A stretch of DNA of 64,000 bases from positions 186,001-250,000 of the forward strand of contig VWYX01000828.1 of NCBI GenBank assembly GCA_013396525.1. The letters run 5' to 3'. Shown in pieces: positions 1 to 9,714 of the stretch. The notes under the pieces were generated by a model. That model was given only the letters and a program-made list of their open reading frames with translations, did not search any database and was not told the DNA's origin. The number at the start of each line of letters is the position of its first letter. Positions within the stretch are counted from its first letter, which is position 1. Position numbers and translations under genes: made by a program. This stretch comes from Chaetorhynchus papuensis (taxonomy: Eukaryota > Chordata > Aves > Passeriformes > Rhipiduridae).

Positions 1-402
1 GTGGTGCCAGCAGAGCCATTAAAAGTTGTTTATCATGCAGGCTCATCCCTGTCCTGGGGATTTGGGGGCAGCCATTTGGTTTCCACGACAATTTAATTTC
101 AAGGTGCTGAGCTCCCCTTGCGGTGTTGTGTTGATTTGCCTGGGTTGGTTGGTTGTCTTGTAATGGCTCCGAGAGAAATAACCAGGAAAAGCTGTCCCTC
201 AAGAGTCTCTGCCTGTTCTGAACTCAGAGAGAGCTCCTGAGTTATTGATGAGTGAAAAAGGGAGCCCTCAGGAAAGGTGTAAAACACCAGTTCTGCTCCA
301 GGAGAACTGGGATGAGTCCAAACACGAATGGCCCTAAGAATGGGGATTCCTGCAAAATGCAGGGAAGGGATCTGTAGTTTTAGGATCTTAACTGTCCAGA
401 GA
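1..402. other. unique noncoding DNA
   Basis: No gene, repeat or RNA recognised. The first 45 bases hold a small AT-rich patch with TAAA and TTTATCATGCA words. The rest is mixed-composition DNA. Short open frames on both strands have no recognisable domain. Confidence 0.6.
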
Positions 403-531
403 GTCCAGAATGGTTTGGGTTGGAACCTTAAAGTCCATCCAGTGCCACCCCTGCCATGGGCAGGGACATCTTCCACTATCCCAGGGTGCTCCAAGCCCCA
501 TCCAACCTGGCCTTGGACACTTCCAGGGATG
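403..531 (-). mobile_element. CR1 LINE fragment, 3' end, minus strand
   Basis: The plus strand reads as the reverse complement of a CR1 3' end: GAATGGTTTGGGTTGGAA, then a CTTAAAGTCCATCCAGTGCC-like block, CTGCCATGGGCAGGGAC, and CATCCAACCTGGCCTTGGAC. It stops at TTCCAGGGAT, so only about 130 bp next to the 3' terminus remains. Such 5' truncation is normal for CR1. It holds no ORF2 sequence and is not a gene. Confidence 0.88.
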
Positions 532-769
532 CAAAATCACAGAAGAATAAATGTTATCTGTTACTGTATTAACCTGTTACAATTCTGCATCTTCTTCCTG
601 CCCTGTTCGCATTTTCCCCTGCAGGTGAGTGGAGGCCACAGGTAAATTCTGACACTTCAGGGAGCACAGAGAATTCCTTAACACAGCTTTGGGAGCTGAA
701 TTGCCCCAGAAAATGCACACTTGTACTGCCTGGGAGTGAAAGCAGGGCGAGCCATCCTGCAGTGCCAAC
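532..769. other. unique noncoding DNA
   Basis: Sequence between a CR1 fragment and an AT-rich island. A pyrimidine-rich stretch before CAGGTGAGT near 610-632 looks superficially like splice signals, but no exon-like frame with recognisable protein flanks it. Confidence 0.5.
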
Positions 770-975
770 ACGCTGCTTGCTATAAAACTCCTTTTTTCCA
801 ACTATTAAAGTAATCACTATAATCAATCTCCCCAGTGCCAAAGCAGGAGGATCCTTGTAAAACCAACTCTGAGCAAGTAGGTGCAGAACAACTGCTGCCA
901 ACGGGATAAATATTGCTGGGAATGGCTCAGGATGGGGATGAGTAATGGCAATTACCCGCACATTAAAGGGTGTTT
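770..975. promoter_or_regulatory. candidate regulatory island (AT-rich, TAAT motifs)
   Basis: AT-rich words cluster here: ATTAAAGTAATCACTATAATC near 804-824, GATAAATATTGC near 905, and GAGTAATGGCAATTACCC near 938-956, the last containing a short inverted repeat GTAAT/ATTAC. Clusters like this are common in homeodomain-bound enhancers. Conservation and activity cannot be judged from one sequence. Confidence 0.22.
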
Positions 976-1016
976 ATACTGAGGTGTGTTGTGGCATGAA
1001 GTGTGCAAGGAACAGC

Positions 1017-1234
1017 TTTAGATGGATATTGAGGAGGAATCCTTCCCTGGGAGGGTGAGGAGGGGCTGGGATGGAATTCCCAGAGCAGCTGTGGCTGCCC
1101 CTGGATCCCTGGAAGTGTCCAAGGAAAGGTTGGAGCAGCCTGGGATAGCGAAAGCATCCCTGCCCATGGAAAGGGGTGGCACTGGATGGGCTTTAAGGTC
1201 CTTCCACAACCCAAACCATTCCAGGATTCTGTGT
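1017..1234 (+). mobile_element. CR1 LINE fragment, 3' end, plus strand
   Basis: It reads in CR1 sense order: TTTAGATGGATATTGAGGAGG, CCTTCCCTGGGAGGGTGAGG, CAGAGCAGCTGTGGCTGCCC, CTGGAAGTGTCCAAGG, CTGCCCATGG, and the terminal GGGCTTTAAGGTCCTTCC with CCAAACCATTCCAGGATTCTG. About 218 bp of 3' UTR remains, and the CR1 terminal 8-mer repeat is represented by a single GATTCTGT-like copy. It is 5' truncated and has no coding capacity. Confidence 0.92.
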
Positions 1235-1780
1235 CTTGCTTCTCTGGAGCAGTGGATCTGCAGCAGTGCAGATGAGAGCCCTGTGTTCTGAGGAAGGAGG
1301 GTGGCCATGGGACACATGGATCACTCTGATGTCCCAAAAACCATCTGGATTCTGGTGGGATGGCACTTGGGGGACAGTCAATCAGATGGATTCCATGGCA
1401 TATTTAAAAAGAAGGAGGAATAAATGACCCTCCATCCCTTGCTCAGCTCCAGCAAGAAGCAAACACATCAAATCTGCCAGCTGAGGCCAAACACTGGGGC
1501 AAAAGCAGAGGGAAAAGGGGCAGCTGGGATGAGAGGGAACATCTCCAGGCTGATCCGTTCAAAGTGATCCCCAGGGCATCCACCAGGGCTGGGCTGGTGG
1601 CAGGAGGAGCAGCAGGGACAGTCCCAGCCCAGGGACAGGCTGGGCTCAGCTGCCCAGCTCGTTCACATCCCAAATTAGCAGGGAAATGAGGGAATGCGAT
1701 GCTGACAATTTCCAGGCAATTAAATTCCAGTGGAGCCATTTGCTGAGATGCTCTGGGAGCTCAGCTCTGCTGTCCCTGCC
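1235..1780. other. unique noncoding DNA
   Basis: No gene or repeat recognised. The segment is purine-rich around 1480-1540, with a lone CAATTAAATTCC word near 1717. An open frame on the minus strand (1443-1739) is about 98 codons, has no domain and is not supported. Confidence 0.55.
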
Positions 1781-2095
1781 CTGCTCCAGCGGCTGTGACA
1801 AAAACCCGCCTGGCCCTGGGGATTAATGACCCTGTGTCATCTGAAAGCCAAACTGGGAGGAGAGAGAAAAAACCACTGATTTCCCCCTTCCTCTCCTTTT
1901 TTTTATTAGCCTCTAAATAATTAACAGGCGAATCCTGCTCCGTGGCTGCTGCTTTGCAACCCAAGTGGGCCCTGGAGCAGATGAAATCCATGAGTTGCCA
2001 TTCCCAGTTCCCTAGCAACGAGCCAAAGCAGGGAAAGGCACTGGGCCTCAGCACAACAAGATGTTAAAGCAATTAATATTCATCACCGATGGCTC
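1781..2095. promoter_or_regulatory. candidate regulatory island with RFX-type half sites
   Basis: Homeodomain words (GGGATTAATGACC, CTAAATAATTAACAGG, GCAATTAATATTCATCACC) surround two RFX X-box-like elements: GTTGCC at 1994 and GTTCCCTAGCAAC at 2007-2019. The latter resembles the family consensus GTNRCC-N-RGYAAC with one mismatch in the left half. The density of intact words is unlike the flanks. Functional status is inference. Confidence 0.28.
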
Positions 2096-2851
2096 TCTGC
2101 ACTGTAAAGAGCAGCCCTGGTGCAGGGATAGGCTTGGGGAGGGAGGAAATCCTGTTAGTCTGAAAACAAGGGGCACAAAGGGAACATCTCAAAGTGGGAA
2201 ACGGGAAAATAAGGCTTTGTCTGGCACAACATCGGTTGAGAGGTGCGTGGAAAACACGGGTTTGAGGGTTAAACCGTGGTTCCATGCGATCCTGCCGAGC
2301 TGAAGGACTTTGTGCAGTTTAAACCAAGCTCAAAAATCAGATTTCTTCAGCTGGCTGCAGATCCCACACGTGGCTGGGGGTCTGGGCTGGGGATTGAGTT
2401 GTTCCACGCTGTGGCAGCAAATAAGTGAAGGTTCGGGGACTGTTATTTAGCAGCCAGGGGTAGATGGAGAACTTTGGCTGTGGAAAACACAGCGGGGCTG
2501 GGCTGCGGGAAGGAGACTGAGGTAGCACAGAACCAACCCTTGGTCAAAACAACAAAATTCAGAGAGATAAAGTCACCTGGGAGGTGAGAACGGACACACC
2601 GATGGTGACAGCAGCCAGAGTGAGCAGGGAGAAGGTGAATAAGTGTCCAAGTGGGGCAGGAATGCCAGGGAAGGAAGGGCTCTGTGTGTTGCACGGTGTC
2701 CCCAAAATTCTGCGTGTGCTCAACCAAAATTTTTCTGGACAACAATTATCCCAGAATTATCTTGGCTGCTGCAGGGAAAGCTCCCTCCTCACCCTGCTCT
2801 GGATAACCCGACTGAGAGGTACATTTATTTCCCTACTAGAGCTTGGAGGGA
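2096..2851. other. unique noncoding DNA
   Basis: Nothing recognisable beyond mixed-composition DNA. A 103-codon plus-strand frame (2584-2895) runs into the poly-T tract and is judged a chance frame. Confidence 0.55.
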
Positions 2852-2868
2852 TTTTTTTTTTTTTTTTT
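2852..2868. repeat. poly-T tract (17 nt)
   Basis: Uninterrupted T run. On the minus strand it is a 17-A tract that could be the tail of an old retrocopy, but the adjacent sequence is not recognisable as one. Confidence 0.9.
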
Positions 2869-2989
2869 CACCAGAATGAGAAAATTGGAGCATAACAATT
2901 AAAACCCAACCAAACAACTTCTCAAGGATGTGCTTGGAGCACTTTGGTTTCCTACAATTTTTTGTGGATGAGAAGCAACTTCAAATTTC

Positions 2990-3265
2990 CTCCTACTGCA
3001 ATAAATTCTCTGCCAGCAGACCAGGTTAAAACACGCTTAATTGACCCCTGACTCATTAATTGTTGAAGGAGGAAGATAGCAACAGATTCAGAATATTTAA
3101 TTAACCGCTGAAAATTCGGCAGCCAGTTAATTACCACGTAACATTTGCCTCTCTAACAAACACTTCTTGAGACGGGGTAAGCAAGGCAACAATAATTGTA
3201 ACAATTAATTAGAAATTAAACTGATAATGGCTACAGCTGCTAACAATTAGCGCCTAATTATGTCA
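2990..3265. promoter_or_regulatory. candidate regulatory island, dense homeodomain/SOX motifs
   Basis: This is the clearest motif cluster in the first 10 kb. In order it has GCTTAATTGACC, CTCATTAATTG, TATTTAATTAACCGC, CAGTTAATTACCACG, AACAATAATTGT (a SOX-like inverted pair), AACAATTAATTAG, CTAACAATTAGCGCC and CTAATTATG. Many TAATTA cores within about 270 bp, with intact CpGs beside them (GCGCC, CACG), suggest constraint. Orientation and target gene are unknown. Confidence 0.35.
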
Positions 3266-3367
3266 AGCACTTTAACCGTTGGAAAAGGACTGGAAGCTGG
3301 TGGGAGGTGTAGGTGGGAGAGGATAAATAATGGACTCCACCCTTCCTGCTAACTTGATCCCATGGCG

Positions 3368-3467
3368 TTTTGTTGTGTTTTTTTTTTTTGTTTATTTGTT
3401 TGTTTTTGTTTTGTTGGGTTTTTTTGTTTGTTTTTGGTTTGGGTTGGTTTTTTTTTTTTTTTTGGGG
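3368..3467. repeat. G/T-only low-complexity tract
   Basis: About 100 nt made of T and G with a single A. T runs are separated by G or GG and end in a 16-T run. On the minus strand this is the same class of A/C tract as those at 6.8, 10.7 and 15.1 kb. Confidence 0.93.
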
Positions 3468-4543
3468 AAGCAAGAAGCTCGGGCGGGTTCCACGTAGGGC
3501 TGGAAATTCTTTTTGAACTGAATTAGCAAGGATTGGGAAGAGTTCTGTTAAAAAATTCCGTGTTTAACAATAATTATCCACGTTTGGAAGACTTTAAGTC
3601 TTCACGTTTTAGGGCAGCATCAGGATTTTTTTATTTCATTTTAACTGGAAAAAGTGTTTCTAAGAGGCTTCATTCAATGCAAAAGCTGCCCTTTCTCAAT
3701 ACCTTATTTCTTCTTGGTTTGGATAATAATAATTTCATGTTTAAAATGCCTTGGGCGTCTGGTTGCTTCTGAAACTCGGTGATGAAAAAAAGAAGGAAGA
3801 TTTGACGCTTAAAGACAGCAGAAAATTCCTGTTGCTGCTCAGATGTGATGTGTGGTGTCCCCCTGAGGCGCTGCCCTAAAACCTGAGTCTTAATCTGCAT
3901 TTAGAGGAGGAGAAATAAATCTATTTTGTGTCCTTCCGGCCACGCCAGGGCAGGAATTCTTCCTTTGCAGAGACCTAGGGCTTTTCCCTTTTAGCAGAGG
4001 GAATATTCCAGGCTGGATGAGTGAGGGGTGCTCTGAACCTGGGGCTGAACTTGCTGCTCGCAAGAAGAGCCCGAGGTTTGGGTGTGTTGCCGACGCCTGG
4101 GGTGAATTCCAGGGCATGCCACAGACAAAACATGCAATAATGGATGAGACCCAGCAGTTCCAGGGACACCAATTGTCGCAGGAGCTGCAAATGAAAGAAT
4201 GTGTGAAGAGCTGGCTCTGTCCCAAGGAAGGGCTCTGCTGCTCAGCAAGATTTGGGTGTGAATTCCTAGATTTGGGAGCATCCCTGCTGTTTTTTGAGGC
4301 AGGACAGAGGGTTGGTGAAGTTTCCTGCAAGTCGTGGATGCCCTGGCTGCCAAAATCTTCGTGTTCCATGATGGGGAAAACCAGGGAGGGCAGCAATTGA
4401 GTCTCTCAAGGCTTGGACTGAAGTGTGAGGAGCTGGTGGCTCTCATATCCCTCTAGAAATTCTCTATTTTGGGGGTCTCTTGGTGCTCTTGATGTTGTGA
4501 GACCTTGGAATCCTTCCAGCTGGTCCCCATGTAAAAACTATAG
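3468..4543. other. unique noncoding DNA with a small palindrome
   Basis: Positions 3530-3780 are AT-rich. A 17-bp near-palindrome lies at 3587-3603, with arms GAAGACTT and AAGTCTTC around one central T. It sits between two copies of CACGTTT (3579-3585 and 3603-3609). The rest (3790-4543) is mixed-composition DNA. A 168-codon minus frame (3890-4396) has no recognisable domain and is not called. Confidence 0.5.
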
Positions 4544-4660
4544 TGACCCAGATCTGAAAGGGATATGAGTTATTAAAATCTGTTGAGAACGCAGAAAAGT
4601 ATTTGCAAAGCAAAAAGGGACAGTGCTGGAAGCATGGCTGGTTAACAGAAGCTTGTCCAC

Positions 4661-4671
4661 AAAATGGCGGC
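4661..4671 (-). promoter_or_regulatory. YY1-type site downstream of the TATA box
   Basis: On the minus strand this reads CGCCATTTT preceded by GC, a YY1-type core. It lies about 10-20 bp beyond the TATA box, near where initiation would be expected. YY1 sites at or just after the start are common in TE-derived and housekeeping promoters. Confidence 0.4.
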
Positions 4672-4677
4672 TTGGCC

Positions 4678-4684
4678 TTTTATA
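4678..4684 (-). promoter_or_regulatory. TATA box, minus strand
   Basis: TATAAAA on the minus strand, flanked by GGGG and GGCC, a typical GC-rich setting. It lies about 95 bp from the nearest CCAAT box. Initiation would be predicted about 25-32 bp downstream, near 4645-4655. Confidence 0.5.
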
Positions 4685-4714
4685 CCCCCGCGGCTGAGGC
4701 ACAGTAACCATGGC

Positions 4715-4732
4715 CACGCCCCCTGTCAATCA
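4715..4732 (-). promoter_or_regulatory. GC box and PBX/MEIS-type site
   Basis: The minus strand shows TGATTGACAG (4732-4723), matching the PBX-MEIS/PREP composite core, directly followed by GGGGCGTGG, a GC/KLF-type box. Both lie between the CCAAT repeats and the TATA box, as expected of a proximal promoter. Confidence 0.42.
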
Positions 4733-4740
4733 TCCAGGAG

Positions 4741-4975
4741 CCCGCGCTTTTCCGCCCCTGAGGCGATCTGGGTTTTCATTGGTCAGTGCTGAGAGCCCGC
4801 GCTTTTCTNNNNNNNNNNNNNNNNNNNNNNNNNNNNNNGGCGATCTGGGTTTTCATTGGTCAGTGCTGAGAGCCCGCGTTTTTTTGCCTCTGAGGCGATC
4901 TGGGTTTTCATTGGTCAGTGCTGAGAGCCCGCGCTTTTCTGCCCCTGAGGCGATCTGGGTTTTCATTGGTCAGGG
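4741..4975 (-). repeat. 55-bp tandem repeat carrying inverted CCAAT boxes
   Basis: The unit starts at 4741, 4796, 4873 and 4928. Each starts CCCGCG and ends with TTTTCATTGGTCAGTGCTGAGAG or a variant. ATTGG cores are at 4778, 4855, 4910 and 4965. On the minus strand each reads GACCAATGA, fitting the NF-Y consensus RRCCAATSR. The two complete intervals are exactly 55 bp. The interval spanning the N gap is 77 bp, so copy number is uncertain. Tandem CCAAT repeats are typical of LTR U3 enhancers. Confidence 0.85.
4809..4838. other. assembly gap (30 N)
   Basis: Thirty Ns lie inside the 55-bp tandem repeat. Joining the flanking sequence in repeat register needs 8 bp, or 8 plus a multiple of 55. The drawn size of 30 fits neither, so it is probably a placeholder for a collapsed repeat. 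Confidence 0.97.
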
Positions 4976-5109
4976 CTCTCCTTTTTATGGCGCTGCTCCC
5001 GAGGTCTGGCTGTCAGCAGCTCGCTCCCCACAGAACCGGCACTGCCACACAAACTCACCCGACCCACACGAAACCAATGCCATCAAAGCCATCCCAACAA
5101 CATTAAACC

Positions 5110-5244
5110 TTTAACATATGATTACCCTTGATATTTCCACTGGATAATATTATAATGCCCAACATTATAATCCCTAATATAACTTATAATTTATAATTAA
5201 TACAACATATGGTGAAAGCCAATCTTCAAAAATCATTCATAACA
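5110..5244. repeat. AT-rich segment with repeated TTATAAT words
   Basis: Repeated words AATATTATAATG, AACATTATAATCC, ATAACTTATAATTTATAATTAA make a low-complexity AT block next to the CpG-rich promoter. It may be the 5' part of the LTR-like element on the minus strand or unrelated flanking DNA. Confidence 0.5.
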
Positions 5245-6791
5245 AATGTAAAAACTTCGACAAGTTTTTCTCTGTTTCTTGGAATCCTAACCATTTCCTA
5301 GGGCAGCCATTCCATGAAAATGGTTCCTGCCTTCCTTCCTACCTTGCTTCTCTTGAGCAGGGCAGTTGCCACATGCAAAAAAGCAAAAAGATTATATTCC
5401 CCACTTTTTTTTTTCCCCTGTGGGTGACAGTGAATTGTTCACTGCAGCATCTCTGGTAGACAAAACAAAATTTTTTACTCATTTGGGCCCCAGGGGTGAC
5501 CTTAGGGGATTGTCCCCTGCCTTGCCCCTCACTGTGGTTGCCCACTTGCTCTTCTCTTCCCAAATCACAGCCTGCCAGCAGCCCCTGCTTGTTTTTGGAG
5601 CATAATGAAGCCTGGACTTTGCCAGCACCAGACAATGAAATGTAATAATTGGAGCTGTAAAACCCATCTGTTCGAGCACACGGAGTTTTTTTCCATGATG
5701 TGGAATTGCTTGTGCTCTCCATTTATATTTAAATCCTCTGCCTGTGGAGAGAACTTTCCCTGCCAAGGCAGCAGAGCCTCTGGAAGGAAGGAGGAAAGAT
5801 CTGTGCACAGGCACTTTTCAGGGCTCAGATCCCAGGGGCAGGCTGTGCACCCAGCTGGGTCTGCACCTTGATAAGGCACAGACATTCTTGAGCATTGCAC
5901 TGAATCCTGCTGGATTTTGGGGGATTTGGAGACCAAATTTAGTGGTGTAGGCGGACATCAATTGTTGGTGCTGCCGTGGGTGTGATGTGGGGGTCCTGCC
6001 TCTTCCTAGCCCTGTTCTGTCCCATCTTTATCCCAGTCTGAGGAAGTGAAAATCCCAGGGATGTTAAACGACAGGGGGGTGACTCTTCCTCGGGTGCAAT
6101 TTCTCGTTTAAATCACTTATTGTGTTAAATACCTGCACGTTTGTGCATCCCACCCATATTTACCCCCATCTGTGTGGCTGAGAGGGTGAATTTGCCCAAG
6201 GGCTTCCCCCAGGTGCCTGTTCTGTGTCAGGATGGAGCCAATTCGGCTGCAGGGCTTGGCCAGGAAAGATCCAGTGAAGAATTACAAGATCATTGGGCCG
6301 GACCTGCCAGGGAACATGTGTTGGGCTGTAGTTCATCTAAATTCCATGTTTAGTCTGGTTTTTCTGGCAATAACCCCATTCCCTAGCTGCACCAGTGTTC
6401 CTTGCAGCGATGCTTCATTGCTTTGGCTGTGTTTGCCTATTTTAGAATAAAAAAATTACCTCTAACACCTTTTACTTTGGCATCTCCTGCACAAAGCACC
6501 AGTCCCATCTTAGAGAAACCAGTTTGCTGGTGTTGGGCTCCACAGAGGTGCCTGGTGAATTCAGCTTTTTATTTTTAGTCAAGCAAGCCACACGTGGCTC
6601 TTGCTGCTGTTCAGGAGACAGATCCATCACCAGGCAGACAGGTGGGAGAGCGAAACATGGAGATGTTTTCCCCATGTGCTGAGGCAATCAGCAGGAAGAT
6701 ATTCTGGGAGCTGGGATGTGCTTGAAGGACAAAAAATCTGGAGGAACAGAAATTAAAAAATCCCTGTGTGGCTGTCAGATAAGTCTGGGGG
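5245..6791. other. unique noncoding DNA
   Basis: No gene or repeat recognised. A patch at 6090-6150 (GCAATTTCTCGTTTAAATC, then TGTGTTAAATACC) is AT-rich. Several overlapping frames at 5.3-5.95 kb on both strands are about 70-130 codons, without domains. Confidence 0.55.
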
Positions 6792-6864
6792 AAAAAAAAA
6801 AAAACAACAACAACAACAAAAAAAAACAAACAAACAAAAAAAAACCACAAAAACAAAAAACACC
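6792..6864. repeat. A/C-only low-complexity tract
   Basis: A 13-A run is followed by (CAA)n, then A runs separated by single C or CC. No G or T occurs for about 73 nt. Same class as the tracts at 10.7 and 15.1 kb. Confidence 0.93.
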
Positions 6865-8458
6865 AAATGCAATTAAAGCCCATCAGGTTTTTGAGCAGTG
6901 TTTTATGAGCTGGAGAGGCTGCAGTGGCTCTCCCCTCTCCAGGGATGTTGCAATAAGATGTCAAATCTCCACTGAGGCTGTATCAGTGAGAAGGAGATGG
7001 AGTCTGCAGGGCAGCTGCTTGTGATTCCAGGATATCTGAGTGCTGGAGCACCAGGAAATAAATGAATTAATTCATCTGCCTCAGTGCAGGCAGGCAGGAG
7101 GAGCAGGGAGGTGAAAGCACATGGAGATTCCTCTCTTCAGCAATTACCTGGGTGGGGAGGATAAAACCAAGCCCCGAGCACATCCCTGGGCACTCCCTGG
7201 ATGCCCCTGGTTTGGGATTATCTCTGGCCAGCACTCAGATCCTGCAGGAGTGCTCAGCTCAGAGCAGGCAGAGCAGCTGCCACTGCCTCTTCGTGTTTGC
7301 ATCAGAGAGAGACGAGCTGGGAGGTGGGGAAGGGACAAAACCAGATGGGAACCATCTTGAAGGAGTTGGGACGGGCCTCAAAATAAGAATGAGACGTGTC
7401 CATGGCTCATCTATCAATGGCAGTTAAATACCAATTGGAATAACAGCTAAAATCAAGTTTAATGCTTAAGTTTAAAGGGGATGCAGGTTTATTTTAGGCC
7501 CATTTAAGGCAATGAGAACCAGAAATGGGCCTGGAGAATCCAGTCACAGTTTGTCAGGGGGTTTGGCAAGGGGGATGAGGCAGTTCCATGCAGTGGAAAT
7601 GTTTCCTTGCCCTTTGCTGTCCCACCTGACATTCCCAGTCCGTGTGCATGGAGGAATTCCTGGCTGTGCCTTGGTGTCTTTGTCAGGGATATCAAACCCA
7701 CCCATTTTGGGGTTTGGGACCCCCTGAGAGCAGGGGCTGCTCTCCTGCCAGGCTTCTCCAAGCTGTGCTTCCTCAGGCTCTGGCCAAGGCAGGAAGTTTT
7801 TTTCCCCCTCAGCTCCTCCCAGACTGAAGCAACCACAAAAATCAAAATAAAACTTGCAAAAAATCCAAACCCAAACATTTCTAACGTCTTAATTTTGCTG
7901 GGGTAGCTCAAGGCAGATGTGCCTGGATGCATCCCACTCCCTGTTTTCCACTCAAAGTGCTTTGCAGTGCTGGTGTTTAAAGGAAACGGATCCCATTCCT
8001 GCTCCAAGCACATCAGATTCCCATCCCTAATAAAGCTCCCTGCTGCCAGAGCTGTGCTGCAGAGAGCCCATTACTGCAGGAACCATTTCTCCTCATGCCC
8101 ACACTCTGCATTAAGGTGCAGTTTATATAATTTTAGGAGTTTTGGGAGCCCTGGTGAATGCTCTGTTATCCCCCTGCAAATCAAGGCTCACATCAGCATC
8201 TGTCGGGTCTGCTCAGATGAGGTGGATCCTCTGTGTGTGTAAAACTTCCCTTTTCCTCCTCTGTTCCCTGGGTTCTGCTGGCAAACACAACATCTGTGCC
8301 TTGCACCGTTGCTCTTTATGTGGAGATGAGCAGACAGGGATTTTCTCCGCAATAAAAATCATCAGCAGAGCCATGAAGTGCGTTTGGCTCCCTGGCTCAG
8401 GCTGCACACGTCCAAACAGTAAAATCTGTAACTCAGAGGTGAGTGTGGAGTGTGCAGT
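6865..8458. other. unique noncoding DNA
   Basis: No gene recognised. AT-rich words lie at 7420-7500 (CAGTTAAATACCAATTGG, GTTTAATGCTTAAGTTTAAAG) and 7835-7895. A 169-codon minus frame (7504-8013) lacks any family signature. A lone AATAAA at about 8351 lies 108 bp before the poly-A run at 8459, too far for a normal polyadenylated end. Confidence 0.5.
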
Positions 8459-8481
8459 AAAAAAAAAAAAAAAAAAAAAAA
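8459..8481. repeat. poly-A tract (23 nt)
   Basis: Uninterrupted A run after GTGTGCAGT. It could be the tail of a processed retrocopy on the plus strand, but no parental gene is recognised upstream. Confidence 0.92.
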
Positions 8482-9714
8482 GCTGGCACCGTACTTAAGG
8501 ATGTTTGTGGCCTTGTGCTTAAATATTTCCTTGATAAATCTTGATAAATTAGGGTCAGAGATGGATCGCTGTGGGTATTTTAGTGCAGAGGAAGAAAAGT
8601 GTCTGTGCTTACAGGGAGCAATTGCTGCCTTTGAGGATCCCTCGCCCCCCGATGCTCAGTTTGGGCCCCTCCTGTAGGGTTCCTGGAGCCTCTCTCAAGC
8701 TTGGGTTCATGGATTTGTGGGTTCAGAGCCCATGCTGATGCACCAAGGTTTATTTTATTAAAGCCAGGGATGTTTGCAATTACCCTAAGTGTGAACACAT
8801 GCTTTCAGTCCTTGTGAGAAGAAAGCCCTGACTCCTAACAAGATTTATTCCTCTAAGCCTGAAAGAAATGAAACATGGCAGCATGAGCTTTTCTTTCTGC
8901 AGCAATGCAGCAAGGCTGTAAATATTCCTGAAGTGATCTAATCCTTTTATACTTCTCACCAGGCAGAAGCACTTCCAAGTGTTTCCCTTTTAAGGCTCCT
9001 TTTCCACCCAAATTCCTCTCCTGTGCAGTCACTGGGATGGTTTTGAGCCTTTCCAGTGGCAAGGTCCAGGGTGATTCCCCCTCAGCACCTGGAGGAGAAC
9101 AGGTTCAGAGGGAGACTCGAGGCCTGAGCCAAGAGAGGAGCTGCACAAAGGACATTTTTGGTTGATTCTTGATGGATTTTTTCTCTTGCATAAGAGCTGT
9201 AGGCATATCTGGGCAGGAGGCAGTGCTGCTGGTTTTTCCACGCTTTCCCTGAGCCACACTCTGGAGTTAAGCTTGTGGAGGATCAAATTGTGCTCCAGGA
9301 GCTGTGGGTTTAGGAGTTGCATCTCCTCAGGCTGTGGATAAATCTCCTCTGCTCAGGGCAGGAGGTGCTGGGGCTCTGGCAGGGCCCTCCAGAGACCCCC
9401 ATTAAGTCCTGGGCAAATCACTGAAATCTGTGCCTCCGTCTCTGGTTTAAACTGTGCTTTAAACCTTTCCTTTTGCCCCTGTTCCAGGCTGTAAATTCAG
9501 GGAGGAAACGTGGCCCACAGAGCAGGGACTTGCTGGGAAGGTGACAGCGAGATGGATGCGAGGCAGCCACGGAGCTTGGCTTGAATCCTTAATCCAAGCC
9601 AGGAAGGCTCCCGGCTGTTTGCACATCTGGATTCTCTGTTTGTGGTTAGAGAAGATCCTCGTTCTTGTACTGGACAAAAATTGCTCTGGAAAAAAAAAAA
9701 AGCTCTCCCTCCTG
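8482..9714. other. unique noncoding DNA
   Basis: A perfect 10-bp tandem duplication of TTGATAAATC-type sequence lies at 8531-8550. Nothing else is recognisable. Short frames have no domain. Confidence 0.5.

Larger units (their letters stand above)
4544..5244 (-). mobile_element. LTR-like promoter element, probable solo LTR (minus strand)
   Basis: Read on the minus strand, this stretch has the architecture of a retroviral-type LTR. An AT-rich lead (5105-5244) comes first. A CpG-rich block follows with four CCAAT boxes in 55-bp tandem repeats (4741-4975), then TGATTGACAG, a GC box, a TATA box and a downstream segment with a YY1-type site. Candidate termini include TG at 4544 or TGTTG at 4581 on the plus strand, and CA-type ends at 5102 (CAACA), 5207 (CAACA) or 5244 (ATAACA). 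No clean 4-6 bp target duplication was found for any pair, so the edges are approximate. No gag, pol or env-like frame is visible on either side. The alternative is a non-LTR CpG-rich promoter of an unannotated minus-strand transcript. Confidence 0.5.

Noticed and set aside
610..632. Pyrimidine tract followed by CAGGTGAGT, resembling splice signals
   Set aside because: No adjacent open frame with recognisable coding sequence. Such strings are common by chance.
3890..4396. Search for retroviral gag/pol-like frame downstream of the LTR-like element on the minus strand
   Set aside because: The 168-codon frame there shows no zinc knuckle, protease or polymerase motif, so the element is treated as a solo LTR.
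8340..8481. Processed retrocopy ending in the 23-A tract
   Set aside because: The AATAAA is too far upstream and no parental gene sequence is recognised.
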